From Clostridiales bacterium (GTDB lineage: Bacteria; Bacillota; Clostridia; Oscillospirales; Butyricicoccaceae), in the NCBI GenBank assembly GCA_004555915.1, contig SFJM01000003.1, positions 80,673 to 144,672 of the forward strand: a stretch of 64,000 bases of DNA. Direction: 5' to 3'. The notes beneath the pieces were generated by a model. That model ran no database searches, was not told where the DNA came from, and worked only from the letters and a program-made list of their open reading frames with translations. Of this stretch, positions 50,560 to 59,503 are shown piece by piece. A program made the translations under genes and the position numbers. How positions within the stretch are numbered: the stretch's first letter is position 1; each line of letters starts with the position of its first letter.

Positions 50560-51660
50560 TTATTTTTTGTTTTTGGATAAATTTTGCACCGTATGCCTCC
50601 AGCTGCAGCTTCTGCGTGCCCCGTCATAGGGAATGCCGGTAAACAGATAACACAATGGCCGGATGCTTGCCAGTGTTTTGATGAGCAGGTACGAGCATAC
50701 CAGCACAATCAGTGTTTTCAGGCAGGTGCCATAAAACTGATTTGTTATGGGGAAGAATAAAAAGATCACAGAATTTACGATATTATGGCACAGGTAAATG
50801 CCCATGGACATGGCAATCAATGGCCCGAGAGCCGGCTGAAGCCGGTATTTCCGGTTACAGTTCTGCCGGAAAAACAGGAAAATACAGGCCGCCAGCACAA
50901 TCTCAAAGCCATTGGCCTGGGACTGGAAGGCTGCGGTATATTCCCCGCTGGAAACCGTCAGCCGCCATGTGCCGATGAGGATCATCAGGAAATCCACACC
51001 GCCCACGGCCAGCAGCACCGCATTGGGGATGTTCCGTTCCAGTTCCCCTAAAAAATAACCCAGCAAAAATGCGGTGAGATGTCCCTCAAACAGGCGCAAT
51101 GTGGCAAACAGGTCGATGGTCGCATCAGGCGCGAACAGGTTCACCGTGCCCTGCACCATCACCAGCGCCAGCAATACCAGCACATACCGTTTGCCATTCC
51201 GGTCCAGCACCTTCAGCCCGCCATACAGAATGGGAGAAACAGCATACAGGGCCAGCAGCATATACAGAAACCACATATGTACCATCACCGGTTCACGTAA
51301 CGCCTGTACCAGCCACATACCGAAAGACCGCAGGCTGCGGTCCCCCAGCCAGGTATACCATGCCGCTGCCACCACCGTCCAGGCTGCCAGCGGTACCGCC
51401 AGCTTGGGAATCCGGTGCCGGAGCAGGTATCCCACATCCGCGGTCCGTGGGTCATGCAGCAGCAGATACCCGGACATCATGAAAAATAATGGTACGGCAG
51501 TAAAAGCAGCAGACATGCATGCATTGTGCAGATGCCAGTTCAGCCCGTTCAGCTCCCGCAGTGGCGCCGCGCCTACATGCATAAAAATCACGCACAGCAT
51601 GGCAAATACCCGCAGGTAATCAAAATACCAGATATGCTTCCGTTGATCCTTTTGTTCCAT
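50560..51660 (-). CDS. Membrane acyltransferase (acyltransferase 3 family)
   Basis: 366 residues with about ten hydrophobic helices. The N-terminal WYFDYLRVFAMLCVIFMHVG carries the acyltransferase-3 hallmark Arg (DYLRVFA) and His (FMHVG) that act in catalysis. Middle helices include PLFFMMSGYLLLHD and PVMVHMWFLYMLLALY. These enzymes O-acetylate wall polysaccharides, teichoic acids, or glycans at the cell surface. The substrate is unknown; it lies 201 bases from an SH3 cell-wall protein, which makes a wall role plausible. The start follows AGGGGAGAGCGGATAC. Confidence 0.88.
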   Translation of the reverse strand: MEQKDQRKHIWYFDYLRVFAMLCVIFMHVGAAPLRELNGLNWHLHNACMSAAFTAVPLFFMMSGYLLLHDPRTADVGYLLRHRIPKLAVPLAAWTVVAAAWYTWLGDRSLRSFGMWLVQALREPVMVHMWFLYMLLALYAVSPILYGGLKVLDRNGKRYVLVLLALVMVQGTVNLFAPDATIDLFATLRLFEGHLTAFLLGYFLGELERNIPNAVLLAVGGVDFLMILIGTWRLTVSSGEYTAAFQSQANGFEIVLAACIFLFFRQNCNRKYRLQPALGPLIAMSMGIYLCHNIVNSVIFLFFPITNQFYGTCLKTLIVLVCSYLLIKTLASIRPLCYLFTGIPYDGARRSCSWRHTVQNLSKNKK

Positions 51661-51688
51661 CTGTATCCGCTCTCCCCTGTATGGAGAA

Positions 51689-51722
51689 ATTCCCCGCAGG
51701 AAAACCGCCCTGCAGGGAATCC
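51689..51722 (-). terminator. Terminator of the M18 aminopeptidase gene
   Basis: ATTCCCCGCAGG (51689-51700) pairs with CCTGCAGGGAAT (51709-51720), one mismatch; followed on the minus strand by TTTCTCC. Confidence 0.7.
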
Positions 51723-51730
51723 CATCCGCA

Positions 51731-53122
51731 TTATTTCATTTCATAAAAGACCTTGAAGCCGTTATACGCGGCAAACAGATCCAGCTTGGCGATGACCTCA
51801 AAGGGTGCATGCATGCTGAGCACCGGAACGCCGCAGTCCACGGTATCAATATTGCGGTTTGCCATGAACATGGCAACGGTTCCGCCGCCGCCCTGGTCTA
51901 CCTTGCCCAGCTGGCCGGTCTGCCAGATTACGCCGTTCTGGTTGAAGGCATACCGCATTTTTGCCATCAGCTCGGCTGTCGCATCCGACGAACCGGACTT
52001 ACCGCGGGAACCGGTATACTTCACCAGCGCCACGCCGCAGTTGGCACGGGCATCATTGCGCTTCTCGGATACCTGCGGGTAATTCGGGTCAAAGGCGTTG
52101 CACACATCCGCAGACAGGCAGGTGGACTGCTCCATGCATGCGTCAAACAGGGTGCCATCGGTACGGCACAGGTCAGCCACCAGCGTATCAAAGAAGCGGG
52201 ACTGCATGCCGGTCACGCCGTCCGAACCGATTTCCTCCTTGTCCACGAGAATCGCCATGGCGGTTTTCTGCGGTACCTCCTCCAGATCCAGCAGGGCTGT
52301 CGCCGCCGGATAAGAGCATACCCGGTCATCATGTCCGTAAGCGCCCACAAAGGAACGGTCAAAGCCCACATCTGACGCCTTGAAGGCCGGCACACAGCTC
52401 AGCTCCGCAGACAGGAAATCCTCCTCCGTGATGCCGTATTCCTTGTTGAGGAATTCCATGACCCACAGCTTAATCTTGTCTGACGTTTCGATGTCCGACT
52501 GTGAGGGCTTGGAGCCGACCAGCACGTTCATGGATTCCGCATCAATGCCCTTCATCATAGTCTTGCCCATCTGGTCGGTTGCCAGATGAATCAGCAGGTC
52601 GGTGATGACGAAAACCGGGTCACCCGGCTTGTCACCGATACGGACATTCACGGTTTCCACGCCGTTTTCTGTCACATGGCATACCACGCCCCGCAGCTCC
52701 ATGGGGATGGTCGTCCACTGGTATTTCTTAATTCCGCCATAATAATGTGTCTTAAACAGTGCCATGCCGTTGTCCTCATACAGCGGGATGGTACGGATGT
52801 CAATGCGCGGCGCATCGAGATGGGCAGCAGCCAGATTGATACCGGAATGCATGCCGTCTTTACCGATTACAAAAAGTATAATACCCTTGTTTCTATTGAT
52901 TTTGTAATATTTGTCACCGGCATGCAGCTCCATGCCGCGCTCATAAGCGGCAAAACCCTTGGCCTCTGCCATTTCTTTCAGACGGGAAACCGCGTCACGT
53001 TCGGTCTTTGCTTCATCCAGAAAAGCCTTATAGCCCTCTGCATAGTCCATCATGGCAGCCTGATCCGCATCGCTCATGCGGTCCCAGCCTGTCTTTTTGT
53101 CATAAAACAGTTTGTTTTCCAT
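51731..53122 (-). CDS. M18 family aminopeptidase
   Basis: 463 residues. M18 metalloaminopeptidase signatures: LAAAHLDAPRID (zinc His and Asp), AYGHDDRVCSYPA, ILVDKEEIGSDG (Glu pair for zinc and catalysis), LSADVCNAFDPNY and LSMHAPFEVI (final His), with a glycine-rich GKVDQGGGGTVA. Such enzymes release N-terminal residues in the cytoplasm, with acidic or hydrophobic preference by subgroup. The start follows GGAAAGGAACAAGATT. It is separate from coaE (43-base gap). The exact subgroup cannot be read. Confidence 0.95.
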   Translation of the reverse strand: MENKLFYDKKTGWDRMSDADQAAMMDYAEGYKAFLDEAKTERDAVSRLKEMAEAKGFAAYERGMELHAGDKYYKINRNKGIILFVIGKDGMHSGINLAAAHLDAPRIDIRTIPLYEDNGMALFKTHYYGGIKKYQWTTIPMELRGVVCHVTENGVETVNVRIGDKPGDPVFVITDLLIHLATDQMGKTMMKGIDAESMNVLVGSKPSQSDIETSDKIKLWVMEFLNKEYGITEEDFLSAELSCVPAFKASDVGFDRSFVGAYGHDDRVCSYPAATALLDLEEVPQKTAMAILVDKEEIGSDGVTGMQSRFFDTLVADLCRTDGTLFDACMEQSTCLSADVCNAFDPNYPQVSEKRNDARANCGVALVKYTGSRGKSGSSDATAELMAKMRYAFNQNGVIWQTGQLGKVDQGGGGTVAMFMANRNIDTVDCGVPVLSMHAPFEVIAKLDLFAAYNGFKVFYEMK

Positions 53123-53164
53123 AATCTTGTTCCTTTCCGGAAATTCACGGGTCTAACCTGGGTT

Positions 53165-53755
53165 TTACCCTAAAATATCGTCATAAATCCGGCGTACCTG
53201 GGCATACAGGCTGTCCAGATCCGCGTCATTGTGAACCACATAATCACAGCGTTCCTCATAAAACGCATCCGGCTTCTGTGCATCAATCCGCAAAGCGGCA
53301 TATTGCTCCGTGATGGCATCCCGTGCCATAATCCGGGCAATCCGGGTTTCCCGTGGGGCAAGCACGGCACAGGTTTGATCGCACAGGGCATCCATCCCGG
53401 CTTCAAACAGCACCGGCGCGTCATAAATACACAGCCGGCAGCCCTGGGCTTCAAATGCCGCAAAGGCATCCCGTGCCGCCTGCCGGAGATAGGGATGGGT
53501 GATGGCATTCAGCTGCATCAGCTTCTGCGGGTCAGCAAACACAATGGCGCCGAGCTTTTTGCGGTCGAGTTTTCCATCTGTTGATAAAACATCAAAAAAT
53601 ACAGATTGTATTTCCTCCAGCATGGGCTTACAGGTATCGCACAGCGTCCGATAGGAGGCATCCGCGTCAATCACACCGCAGCCCAACTGGGCAAAGGCAG
53701 CACTGGCGGCACTTTTTCCCGTGCCGGAGCCGCCGGTCAGTCCAAGGATTTTCAT
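53165..53755 (-). CDS. coaE: Dephospho-CoA kinase
   Basis: 196 residues. P-loop GLTGGSGTGKSAASAAF, DADASYRTL (catalytic Asp region), and AVLAPRETRIARIMARD (the LID-like Arg-rich region) give CoaE, which phosphorylates dephospho-CoA at the 3' ribose position: the last step of CoA synthesis. It completes a pathway whose early steps (panBCD and the candidate reductase) are elsewhere in this window. The start overlaps the tsaC stop (ATGA). Confidence 0.95.
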   Translation of the reverse strand: MKILGLTGGSGTGKSAASAAFAQLGCGVIDADASYRTLCDTCKPMLEEIQSVFFDVLSTDGKLDRKKLGAIVFADPQKLMQLNAITHPYLRQAARDAFAAFEAQGCRLCIYDAPVLFEAGMDALCDQTCAVLAPRETRIARIMARDAITEQYAALRIDAQKPDAFYEERCDYVVHNDADLDSLYAQVRRIYDDILG

Positions 53756-54795
53756 GGTGCGTCCTCCGTCAGGTCAATCACATGGAACCCGGCTGCCTTG
53801 CGGATGCGGTTGGACACGGCAAGGCCGATACCATCCGCCGGTGGGCACTGGGCATAGATTTCCGTACAGTCGGTTGTATCGAACCGGCGCAATGCGTCAA
53901 AAATTTCCCGTGCCTGCTCCGCCGCGTCATCCGACGGGCCAAAGGTTTCCACCACAGCCTTACCGGCAAAGCGCAGGGCGCAGTCGTCAAAACACAACAC
54001 CCCAGAGTTTTCCCCAAGCTGTGCATAAATATAATCCGCACTAGCTTCCGGCGTACCGAAAACTACGGTAACCGGTGCTTTCGGGGCATAATGCCGGTAT
54101 TTCATGCCGGGAGCAGAGACCTTTTCCGTATCATCAATTTTTTCCCGCAGGGCGCGGTCCACCTCCACGGTACCCAGTACCTGCCGCAGCTGCTCCAGTG
54201 AAATACCGCCCGGACGCAGCAGCCGGGGACGTTCGCCGCACAGGGAAACCACGGTGGATTCCACACCTACCGAGCAGGGGCCGCCGTCCACGACCGCCGC
54301 GATTTTGCCGTTCAAATCCTCCATCACATGCTGTGCCGTGGTGGTAGACGGTCGGCCGGAGGTATTGGCCGAGGGTGCTGCCAGCGGCACACCAGCGGCA
54401 CGGATAATCGCCTGTGCCATGGGATGCGAGGGGAAGCGAATACCAACTGTATTCAAGCCTCCTGATGTTACCATAGGTATTCTATCCTGCTTGGGCAGGA
54501 TGATGGTCAGTGGGCCGGGCCAGAATGCATCCGCCAGTGCCTTTGCCTCCGGCGGAAATTCCTTTGCGATGCCGGACACGCTCTCCAGATCCGCGATATG
54601 GACAATCAGGGGATTGTCCTGCGGACGGCCCTTTGCCTCAAAAATCCGGGCAACTGCCGCCGGGTCCAGCGCATTGGCCGCCAGTCCATAGACGGTTTCC
54701 GTGGGGATTCCCACAACTTCACCGGCACGCAGCAGCGCCCCGGCCTGTTCCAGCGCCGTCGTATCCTCCGACGGACGCAGAAGCTTGGTTTGCAT
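53752..54795 (-). CDS. tsaC: L-threonylcarbamoyladenylate synthase (Sua5 type)
   Basis: 347 residues. The YrdC domain (~1-210) has GEVVGIPTETVYGLAANALD, PQDNPLIVHI, the nucleotide/bicarbonate-site SANTSGRPSTT and DGGPCSVGVESTVV. After a linker APGMKYRHYAPKAPV the Sua5 C-terminal domain follows (~230-345), so this is the two-domain Sua5 form. It makes threonylcarbamoyl-AMP for t6A37 in tRNA. The start follows AAAGAAGGTTATACT. It is 49 bases after prfA and overlaps coaE. In many Bacillota prmC lies between prfA and this gene; here it is absent. Confidence 0.95.
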   Translation of the reverse strand: MQTKLLRPSEDTTALEQAGALLRAGEVVGIPTETVYGLAANALDPAAVARIFEAKGRPQDNPLIVHIADLESVSGIAKEFPPEAKALADAFWPGPLTIILPKQDRIPMVTSGGLNTVGIRFPSHPMAQAIIRAAGVPLAAPSANTSGRPSTTTAQHVMEDLNGKIAAVVDGGPCSVGVESTVVSLCGERPRLLRPGGISLEQLRQVLGTVEVDRALREKIDDTEKVSAPGMKYRHYAPKAPVTVVFGTPEASADYIYAQLGENSGVLCFDDCALRFAGKAVVETFGPSDDAAEQAREIFDALRRFDTTDCTEIYAQCPPADGIGLAVSNRIRKAAGFHVIDLTEDAP

Positions 54796-54844
54796 AGTAT
54801 AACCTTCTTTATACGTCTAGTATATTTATTTTATTATTATACAA

Positions 54845-55918
54845 TTATTGTTCCATCTTTGCCAGCTTTTCCGCCTGATCGGTGGTAATCAGTGCATCCA
54901 GCACCTCGTCAATATTGCCGTTCAGGAAGCTGTCCAGCTTATAGATGGTCAGCTTGATGCGGTGCTCGGAAATCCGGTTTTCCGGGAAATTATACGTCCG
55001 GATGCGTTCCGAACGGTCGCCGGTTCCCACCTGGCTGCGGCGTTCCGCTGCAATGGCATCCTCCTGCTCCCGCTGCTTGATTTCAAACAGCCGGGAACGC
55101 AGTACCTTGAGGGCCTTGTCCTTATTTTTGAACTGGCTGCGCTCATCCTGGCATTCCACCACCATGCCGGTGGGCAGGTGGGTGACACGAATGGCAGAGG
55201 AGGTTTTGTTGATGTGCTGGCCGCCTGCACCGGAGGAACGGAAGGTATCAATTTTCAAATCCTTCGGGTCAATCGTCAGCTCCACATCATCAACCTCCGG
55301 CAGCACAGCTACCGTGACGGTAGAGGTATGCACACGGCCCTGGGACTCGGTTTCCGGCACACGCTGCACCCGATGCACGCCGCTCTCATATTTCAGCCGT
55401 GAAAATGCGCCGTCTCCGTCAATGCTGAACGTAATTTCTCGGAAACCGCCCAGTTCAGTCTCGGTATCGCTGATGCGTTCGGTTTTCCAGCCCTTTGCAT
55501 CCGCGTACATGGTATACATGCGGTACAGGGATGCGGCAAACAAGGCCGCTTCCTCACCGCCCGCACCGGCACGGATTTCCATAATAACGCTGCGGTCATC
55601 GTTGGCATCCTTCGGCAGCAGCAGGATTTTCAGCTCCTGCTCCAGCTGCTCCATGGCTTCGCGGCTGGCAGACAGGGTTTCCTGTGCCAGTGCACGTAAT
55701 TCCGGGTCACTGCCTGCTTCCTCCAGCAGCTCTCTGGCATCCGTTTCCTCCTGGCATGCATCACAATAGGCACGATATGCCGTGATAATCGGCTGCAAAT
55801 TGCTCTGCTCCTTTGCCAGTGCGGCTGCCCGTGACGGGTCCTCATATAATTCCGGACTGGCGAGCAGGCTTTCCAGCTCGTCATACCGGTCAGCAAGCCC
55901 TTCCAGTTTTTCCAGCAT
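54845..55918 (-). CDS. prfA: Peptide chain release factor 1
   Basis: 357 residues. RF1 signatures: the GGQ motif in SSGAGGQHINKTSSAIR, PET as the stop-codon recognition tripeptide (RVPETESQGR), TVAVLPE, and EIRAGAGGEEAALFA. It ends translation at UAA and UAG. The start at 55918 is preceded by a weak ribosome site (TGGAGTTGAATATTC). The next gene on the strand is tsaC without an intervening prmC, so the methyltransferase that modifies GGQ would be encoded elsewhere. Confidence 0.97.
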   Translation of the reverse strand: MLEKLEGLADRYDELESLLASPELYEDPSRAAALAKEQSNLQPIITAYRAYCDACQEETDARELLEEAGSDPELRALAQETLSASREAMEQLEQELKILLLPKDANDDRSVIMEIRAGAGGEEAALFAASLYRMYTMYADAKGWKTERISDTETELGGFREITFSIDGDGAFSRLKYESGVHRVQRVPETESQGRVHTSTVTVAVLPEVDDVELTIDPKDLKIDTFRSSGAGGQHINKTSSAIRVTHLPTGMVVECQDERSQFKNKDKALKVLRSRLFEIKQREQEDAIAAERRSQVGTGDRSERIRTYNFPENRISEHRIKLTIYKLDSFLNGNIDEVLDALITTDQAEKLAKMEQ

Positions 55919-55998
55919 GAATATTCAACTCCATGTAATTTTTTCTAATTTCTTTACAAATTGGATTGTATTACAATTTGTATTATTTTCTTTGTTTT

Positions 55999-56379
55999 TT
56001 ACTTACTGCCGATCCACAGACCAAAGCTCATCTGTAAATCATCCTCGCCATTCAGCTGGATGGACAGGCATTGGGTCGGTTTTTTCCTGCCAAACAGGCG
56101 GTCCAGCGTGAACTGTTCCAGCTGGTACAGATTTTCCTCACAGAAATAGGCGGTGCTGCCATTTTCAATCTTAAGCGTATAAGTCACCGTACCGGTTCCA
56201 TGGATGACAGCCTTCTGCCGTCCATCCAGCAGGTACAATGCTTCAATATGTCCGCCCAGCAGGGCACGCAGTCCGGTGATAAACTGTGGTGCATAGGCTT
56301 CCGCCACACGCAGCTCTGCCAGCTGGAAATGGTCGTTGTCCGTGGCATGCAGGCCACAGGGTACAGAATAGCTTGTCAT
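55999..56379 (-). CDS. Hypothetical protein, function unknown
   Basis: 126 residues. It begins MTSYSVPCGLHATDND, has a helix HFQLAELRVAEAYAPQFITGL and beta-like stretches (AVIHGTGTVTYTLKIENGS, CLSIQLNGEDDLQMSFGLWIG). No signal peptide or membrane helix. The ribosome site is AGGAGGGAAGAGG. I do not recognise a family. It is a compact alpha/beta protein between prfA and a YdcF-type gene, probably transcribed with the latter (40-base gap). Confidence 0.65.
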   Translation of the reverse strand: MTSYSVPCGLHATDNDHFQLAELRVAEAYAPQFITGLRALLGGHIEALYLLDGRQKAVIHGTGTVTYTLKIENGSTAYFCEENLYQLEQFTLDRLFGRKKPTQCLSIQLNGEDDLQMSFGLWIGSK

Positions 56380-56419
56380 AACCTCTTCCCTCCTGTTTGT
56401 GGTATGTTACTCCATTGTT

Positions 56420-57184
56420 TTACCAGTATCCGCGTAAAATCAGCTTGACAACCGAAAAATATTCCCGGATATACATCAGGCCGCAGGCTGCCGGATTGCC
56501 CTCCGGTGCGCCGATGACCGATGGCGTCAGGCCGCAGTTCGCCATAATATGCCGGATGCGGAACAGATGGAACCGGCTGGAAACCACTGTCACATGCCGG
56601 GTATCCCAGCCCTTTTGCTCACAGATTGCCATGGCATTCTGGATATTTTGAATCGTATCCCGCGAGGCGGTTTCCCGGGTAATGCGGCTGGCATCGGCAC
56701 CATTTGCTGTCATCCAGTTGTACATGGCTTCCGCCTCCGGCAGCGGTTCGTCACTGCCCTGTCCGCCGCATACAATCACCTGTGCCTCCGGATACTGCTC
56801 CATGGCTTCCATGCCGGCAATCAGCCGGTTGCGCAGATTCACCGTAGGCTGGTCACCGTTTAACCCGCCGCCGAGGATGCAGATCACCTCCACCGGCTCC
56901 TGTGGCTCTGACCGGATGCCGGAGACAATCATGCCTTCCACAGCCACGAAGGATATCATCCATGCGATAAAGACTGTATTGCCGATACGAACCAGCCATG
57001 AAGCGGCTTTGCCCATGGAATCGGGACGCGCTCTGAGCTGGTACAGCTTCCACATAATGCCGGTACAGATGCACAGGGTCACGAAAAACAGCAGGCCAAA
57101 CCGCCATGTGGTTGTGGCAAATGGGGCACAGATCAGGCTGGCAATCAGGCTGAGGATGCACACAATCTGGTACAGCTTTTTCAT
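56420..57184 (-). CDS. YdcF family protein (DUF218) with membrane anchor
   Basis: 254 residues. Two to three N-terminal hydrophobic helices (~5-25, ~28-50, ~65-90) precede a DUF218 domain: VEVICILGGGLNGDQPTVNLRNRLIAGM, AQVIVCGGQGSDEPLPEAEAMYNWM, SRDTIQNIQNAMAI and VVSSRFHLFRIRHIM. DUF218 proteins bind nucleotide-like or wall-precursor ligands; SanA/YdcF/ElyC roles lie in envelope integrity. The start overlaps the ABC-F stop (ATGA) at 57184, so the two are translationally coupled. Confidence 0.88.
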   Translation of the reverse strand: MKKLYQIVCILSLIASLICAPFATTTWRFGLLFFVTLCICTGIMWKLYQLRARPDSMGKAASWLVRIGNTVFIAWMISFVAVEGMIVSGIRSEPQEPVEVICILGGGLNGDQPTVNLRNRLIAGMEAMEQYPEAQVIVCGGQGSDEPLPEAEAMYNWMTANGADASRITRETASRDTIQNIQNAMAICEQKGWDTRHVTVVSSRFHLFRIRHIMANCGLTPSVIGAPEGNPAACGLMYIREYFSVVKLILRGYW

Positions 57185-59061
57185 GCCTGCATGTCTTCCA
57201 GCTGGGCGGATAATGTTTCCCATTGCTCCATCAGCTCCATCAGATTGGTCTCAATTTCGTCCTTCTGGTTGGACAGCTCGATCAGCTTGCCCGCATCGCT
57301 GGCGGCTTCCGCCATTTGTTCATCCAATGCGGCGCTTTGTTCCTCTGCTGACGCAATTTCCCGTTCCAGTTTGGCAATTTTCTTTTCCAGCTGTTTGGTA
57401 CCGCCCTTAGGCTTTGGCTTTTCTTTTTTGGGCTTTGGTACGGCAGCAGCGGCTTTTTCTGCCGCTTTCTGCTCACGGAAGGCAAGATACTGTTCATAAT
57501 TGCCGGTAAAGTCGATCATTTCACCGTCCATCAATACAATGATACGGTTGGCAAATCGGGAGACAAAATACCGGTCATGGGAGACAAACAGCAGGGTTCC
57601 GGTAAAGCCCTCCACGGCTTCCTCAATCCATTCACGGGACAGGATATCCAGATGGTTGGTCGGCTCGTCCAGGACAAGCATATTGAGCTGGTCATACATG
57701 AGCTCACACAGACGCAGGCGGCTTTTTTCACCGCCGGAAAGCTTGGATACCGGCTTGAGCTGTTCCTCACCGGAGAACTGGAACCGTCCCAGACGGTTCC
57801 GGGCGGTCTGTGGTGTGACATTTTTCTCATAAATCAACGTATCCACCAGGGTACGGTTTTCATTCTCGAAATGCACTACCTGCGGCAGATAGGCTGGCTT
57901 CAGGCCGTCGCCTTTTTTGACCGTGCCTGCGTCAGCGTCCTCCAGTCCGAGGATGATATTCAGCAGGGTGGTTTTGCCGGTGCCATTATCGCCCAGAATC
58001 GCAATGCGTTCCCCGTTTTTTACGTTGAAGCTGACATCGTTGAGTATCTGTCGGCCATCGAAGCTTTTACAGATGCCCCGTACCTTGAGGACATTTTCGG
58101 TTTCATAATTCGGGTCGCCGAACTGCATATTCATTTTTTTCTGCTGCTTCGGACGATCTGCCACTGTCATGCGGGCGATGCGTTTATCAATGGAAAAGGC
58201 GCGTTTATGCATTTTTTCCGTGCCCCACTGGTGCATTTTACGGGACTGGTCCTGCAGGCGTTTGAGTTCTTCCATCTGGTTTTCATGCTCTGCCATCCGC
58301 TGGGCAAACCGCAGCTTGCGTTCCTCTGCGTAGTAGCTGTAGGAACCGGCATAAAAATCCGCATGCCCGTCAAACAGTTCAATAATCCGGTCACAGCACT
58401 GGTCAAGGAAATACCGGTCATGGGAAATGGTGACGACAGTGCCTTTATAGTCATTGAGAAAATCACCCAGCCACTGTACCGCATCCAGATCCAAATGGTT
58501 GGTGGGCTCGTCCAGCAACAGGATATCGGTATCCTCCAGAATGATACGTGCCAGATTCACACGGGTTTTCTCGCCGCCCGACAGCACATCGAAGCGCTGT
58601 TCCCGCATTTCCCGTGGGATTTCCAGACCATTGCATACCTTATCCACTTCAAAATCCAGTGCATAACCGCCCATGGCTTCAAATTCTGCCTGTAACGCGC
58701 CATACTGCTTGAGTAAATTGGAATCATCGTTCTTTTCCATGCGGCGTTCCAGCTCATGCATCCGGTCTTTGACATCATCAATGCGGTGGAAGGCGGAACG
58801 CAGAATCTGTTCCACGGTATCCTCCGGGTCATATACCGGAATCTGGTCGATCATGCCCACGGTACGATCCTTTGCAATGGAAATCGTACCGGTTTCATAG
58901 GGCAGTTCACCGGTCAGTACCCGGAACAAGGTGGTTTTGCCTGCACCATTCGGGCCTACAATCGCTACCTTTTCCCCGGGGAAAATATCGAATGTAATGT
59001 CATATAAGATTTGGTTTTCTCCAAAATATTTATTCAGTCCTGAAATACTGATATCTGCCAA
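57181..59061 (-). CDS. ABC-F family ATPase
   Basis: 626 residues. Two ABC modules in tandem without membrane parts: Walker A GPNGAGKTT and GDNGTGKTT, signatures LSGGEKTR and LSGGEKSR, Walker B ILLLDEPTNHLD and LVLDEPTNHLD. Between them lies the P-site tRNA-interaction linker, with long basic helices (RKLRFAQRMAEHENQMEEL, ...HKRAFSIDKRIARM). A Lys/Ala-rich spacer and C-terminal coiled coil (LEKKIAKLEREIASAEEQ) follow. ABC-F proteins rescue or protect ribosomes; no specific antibiotic can be inferred. The ribosome site is GGAGGAAAAC. Confidence 0.93.
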   Translation of the reverse strand: MADISISGLNKYFGENQILYDITFDIFPGEKVAIVGPNGAGKTTLFRVLTGELPYETGTISIAKDRTVGMIDQIPVYDPEDTVEQILRSAFHRIDDVKDRMHELERRMEKNDDSNLLKQYGALQAEFEAMGGYALDFEVDKVCNGLEIPREMREQRFDVLSGGEKTRVNLARIILEDTDILLLDEPTNHLDLDAVQWLGDFLNDYKGTVVTISHDRYFLDQCCDRIIELFDGHADFYAGSYSYYAEERKLRFAQRMAEHENQMEELKRLQDQSRKMHQWGTEKMHKRAFSIDKRIARMTVADRPKQQKKMNMQFGDPNYETENVLKVRGICKSFDGRQILNDVSFNVKNGERIAILGDNGTGKTTLLNIILGLEDADAGTVKKGDGLKPAYLPQVVHFENENRTLVDTLIYEKNVTPQTARNRLGRFQFSGEEQLKPVSKLSGGEKSRLRLCELMYDQLNMLVLDEPTNHLDILSREWIEEAVEGFTGTLLFVSHDRYFVSRFANRIIVLMDGEMIDFTGNYEQYLAFREQKAAEKAAAAVPKPKKEKPKPKGGTKQLEKKIAKLEREIASAEEQSAALDEQMAEAASDAGKLIELSNQKDEIETNLMELMEQWETLSAQLEDMQA

Positions 59062-59215
59062 AAATGTTTTCCTCCTCCCTGCTCCGCATTTCTTTGCAAA
59101 AAGAAATGCTTAGCAAAAGAAATGTTTCGTGCGCTCCTGCGCACCGCAGACCTGCCGGACATACAAGTCCGTCAGTCTGCCCCTATAAGAGATAAAAGAA
59201 CGGTTCGCACGGTCC

Positions 59216-59375
59216 AAAGGCTCCCTCAGAAGAGGGAGCTGTCGCCGCAGGCGACTGAGGGAGTTTTCATGATAAAACCGGTTTTCGCCGAATGTACGAT
59301 TGATACATCCACCTAAAAAAACTCCCTTCGTCATTTGCTGACGCAAATGCCACCTCCCTCCAAGGGGGAGGCTTT
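59216..59375. repeat. Two CTCCCTC palindromic elements, opposed
   Basis: 59216-59266: GGCTCCCTC, GAGGGAGC, inner hairpin GTCGCC/GGCGAC, GAGGGAGTT. 59320-59375: ACTCCCTTCGTC, inner hairpin CATTTGC/GCAAATG, CCTCCCTCC, GGGGGAGGC. In the second, two bases have changed in the frame (CTCCCTT and GGGGGAG), so it is diverging. The pair mirrors the converging arrangement at 25.4-25.6 kb. Confidence 0.88.
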
Positions 59376-59439
59376 GAGAGTCTCGCTTTGCAGTAATAGG
59401 CTGCCGGAAAAGTTACAGCTGCCTCTCCTCCCCTGAAAA

Positions 59440-59470
59440 AGAAAAGACCGCGCAGAGAGCGCGGTCTTCT
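59440..59470 (-). terminator. Terminator of the cyclophilin gene
   Basis: AAGACCGCGC (59444-59453), loop AGAGA, GCGCGGTCTT (59459-59468): perfect stem, A/T tracts on both sides. Confidence 0.9.
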
Positions 59471-59503
59471 GCTGTCAAAGAAATTGTTTATGCAACAAAC
59501 CTT

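Larger units (their letters stand above)
59062..59503. other. Intergenic region with two palindromic elements
   Basis: 442 bases between ABC-F and the cyclophilin gene. It contains two CTCCCTC elements (59216-59266 and 59320-59375) and the cyclophilin terminator (59440-59470). I see no gene and no known RNA. Confidence 0.6.
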
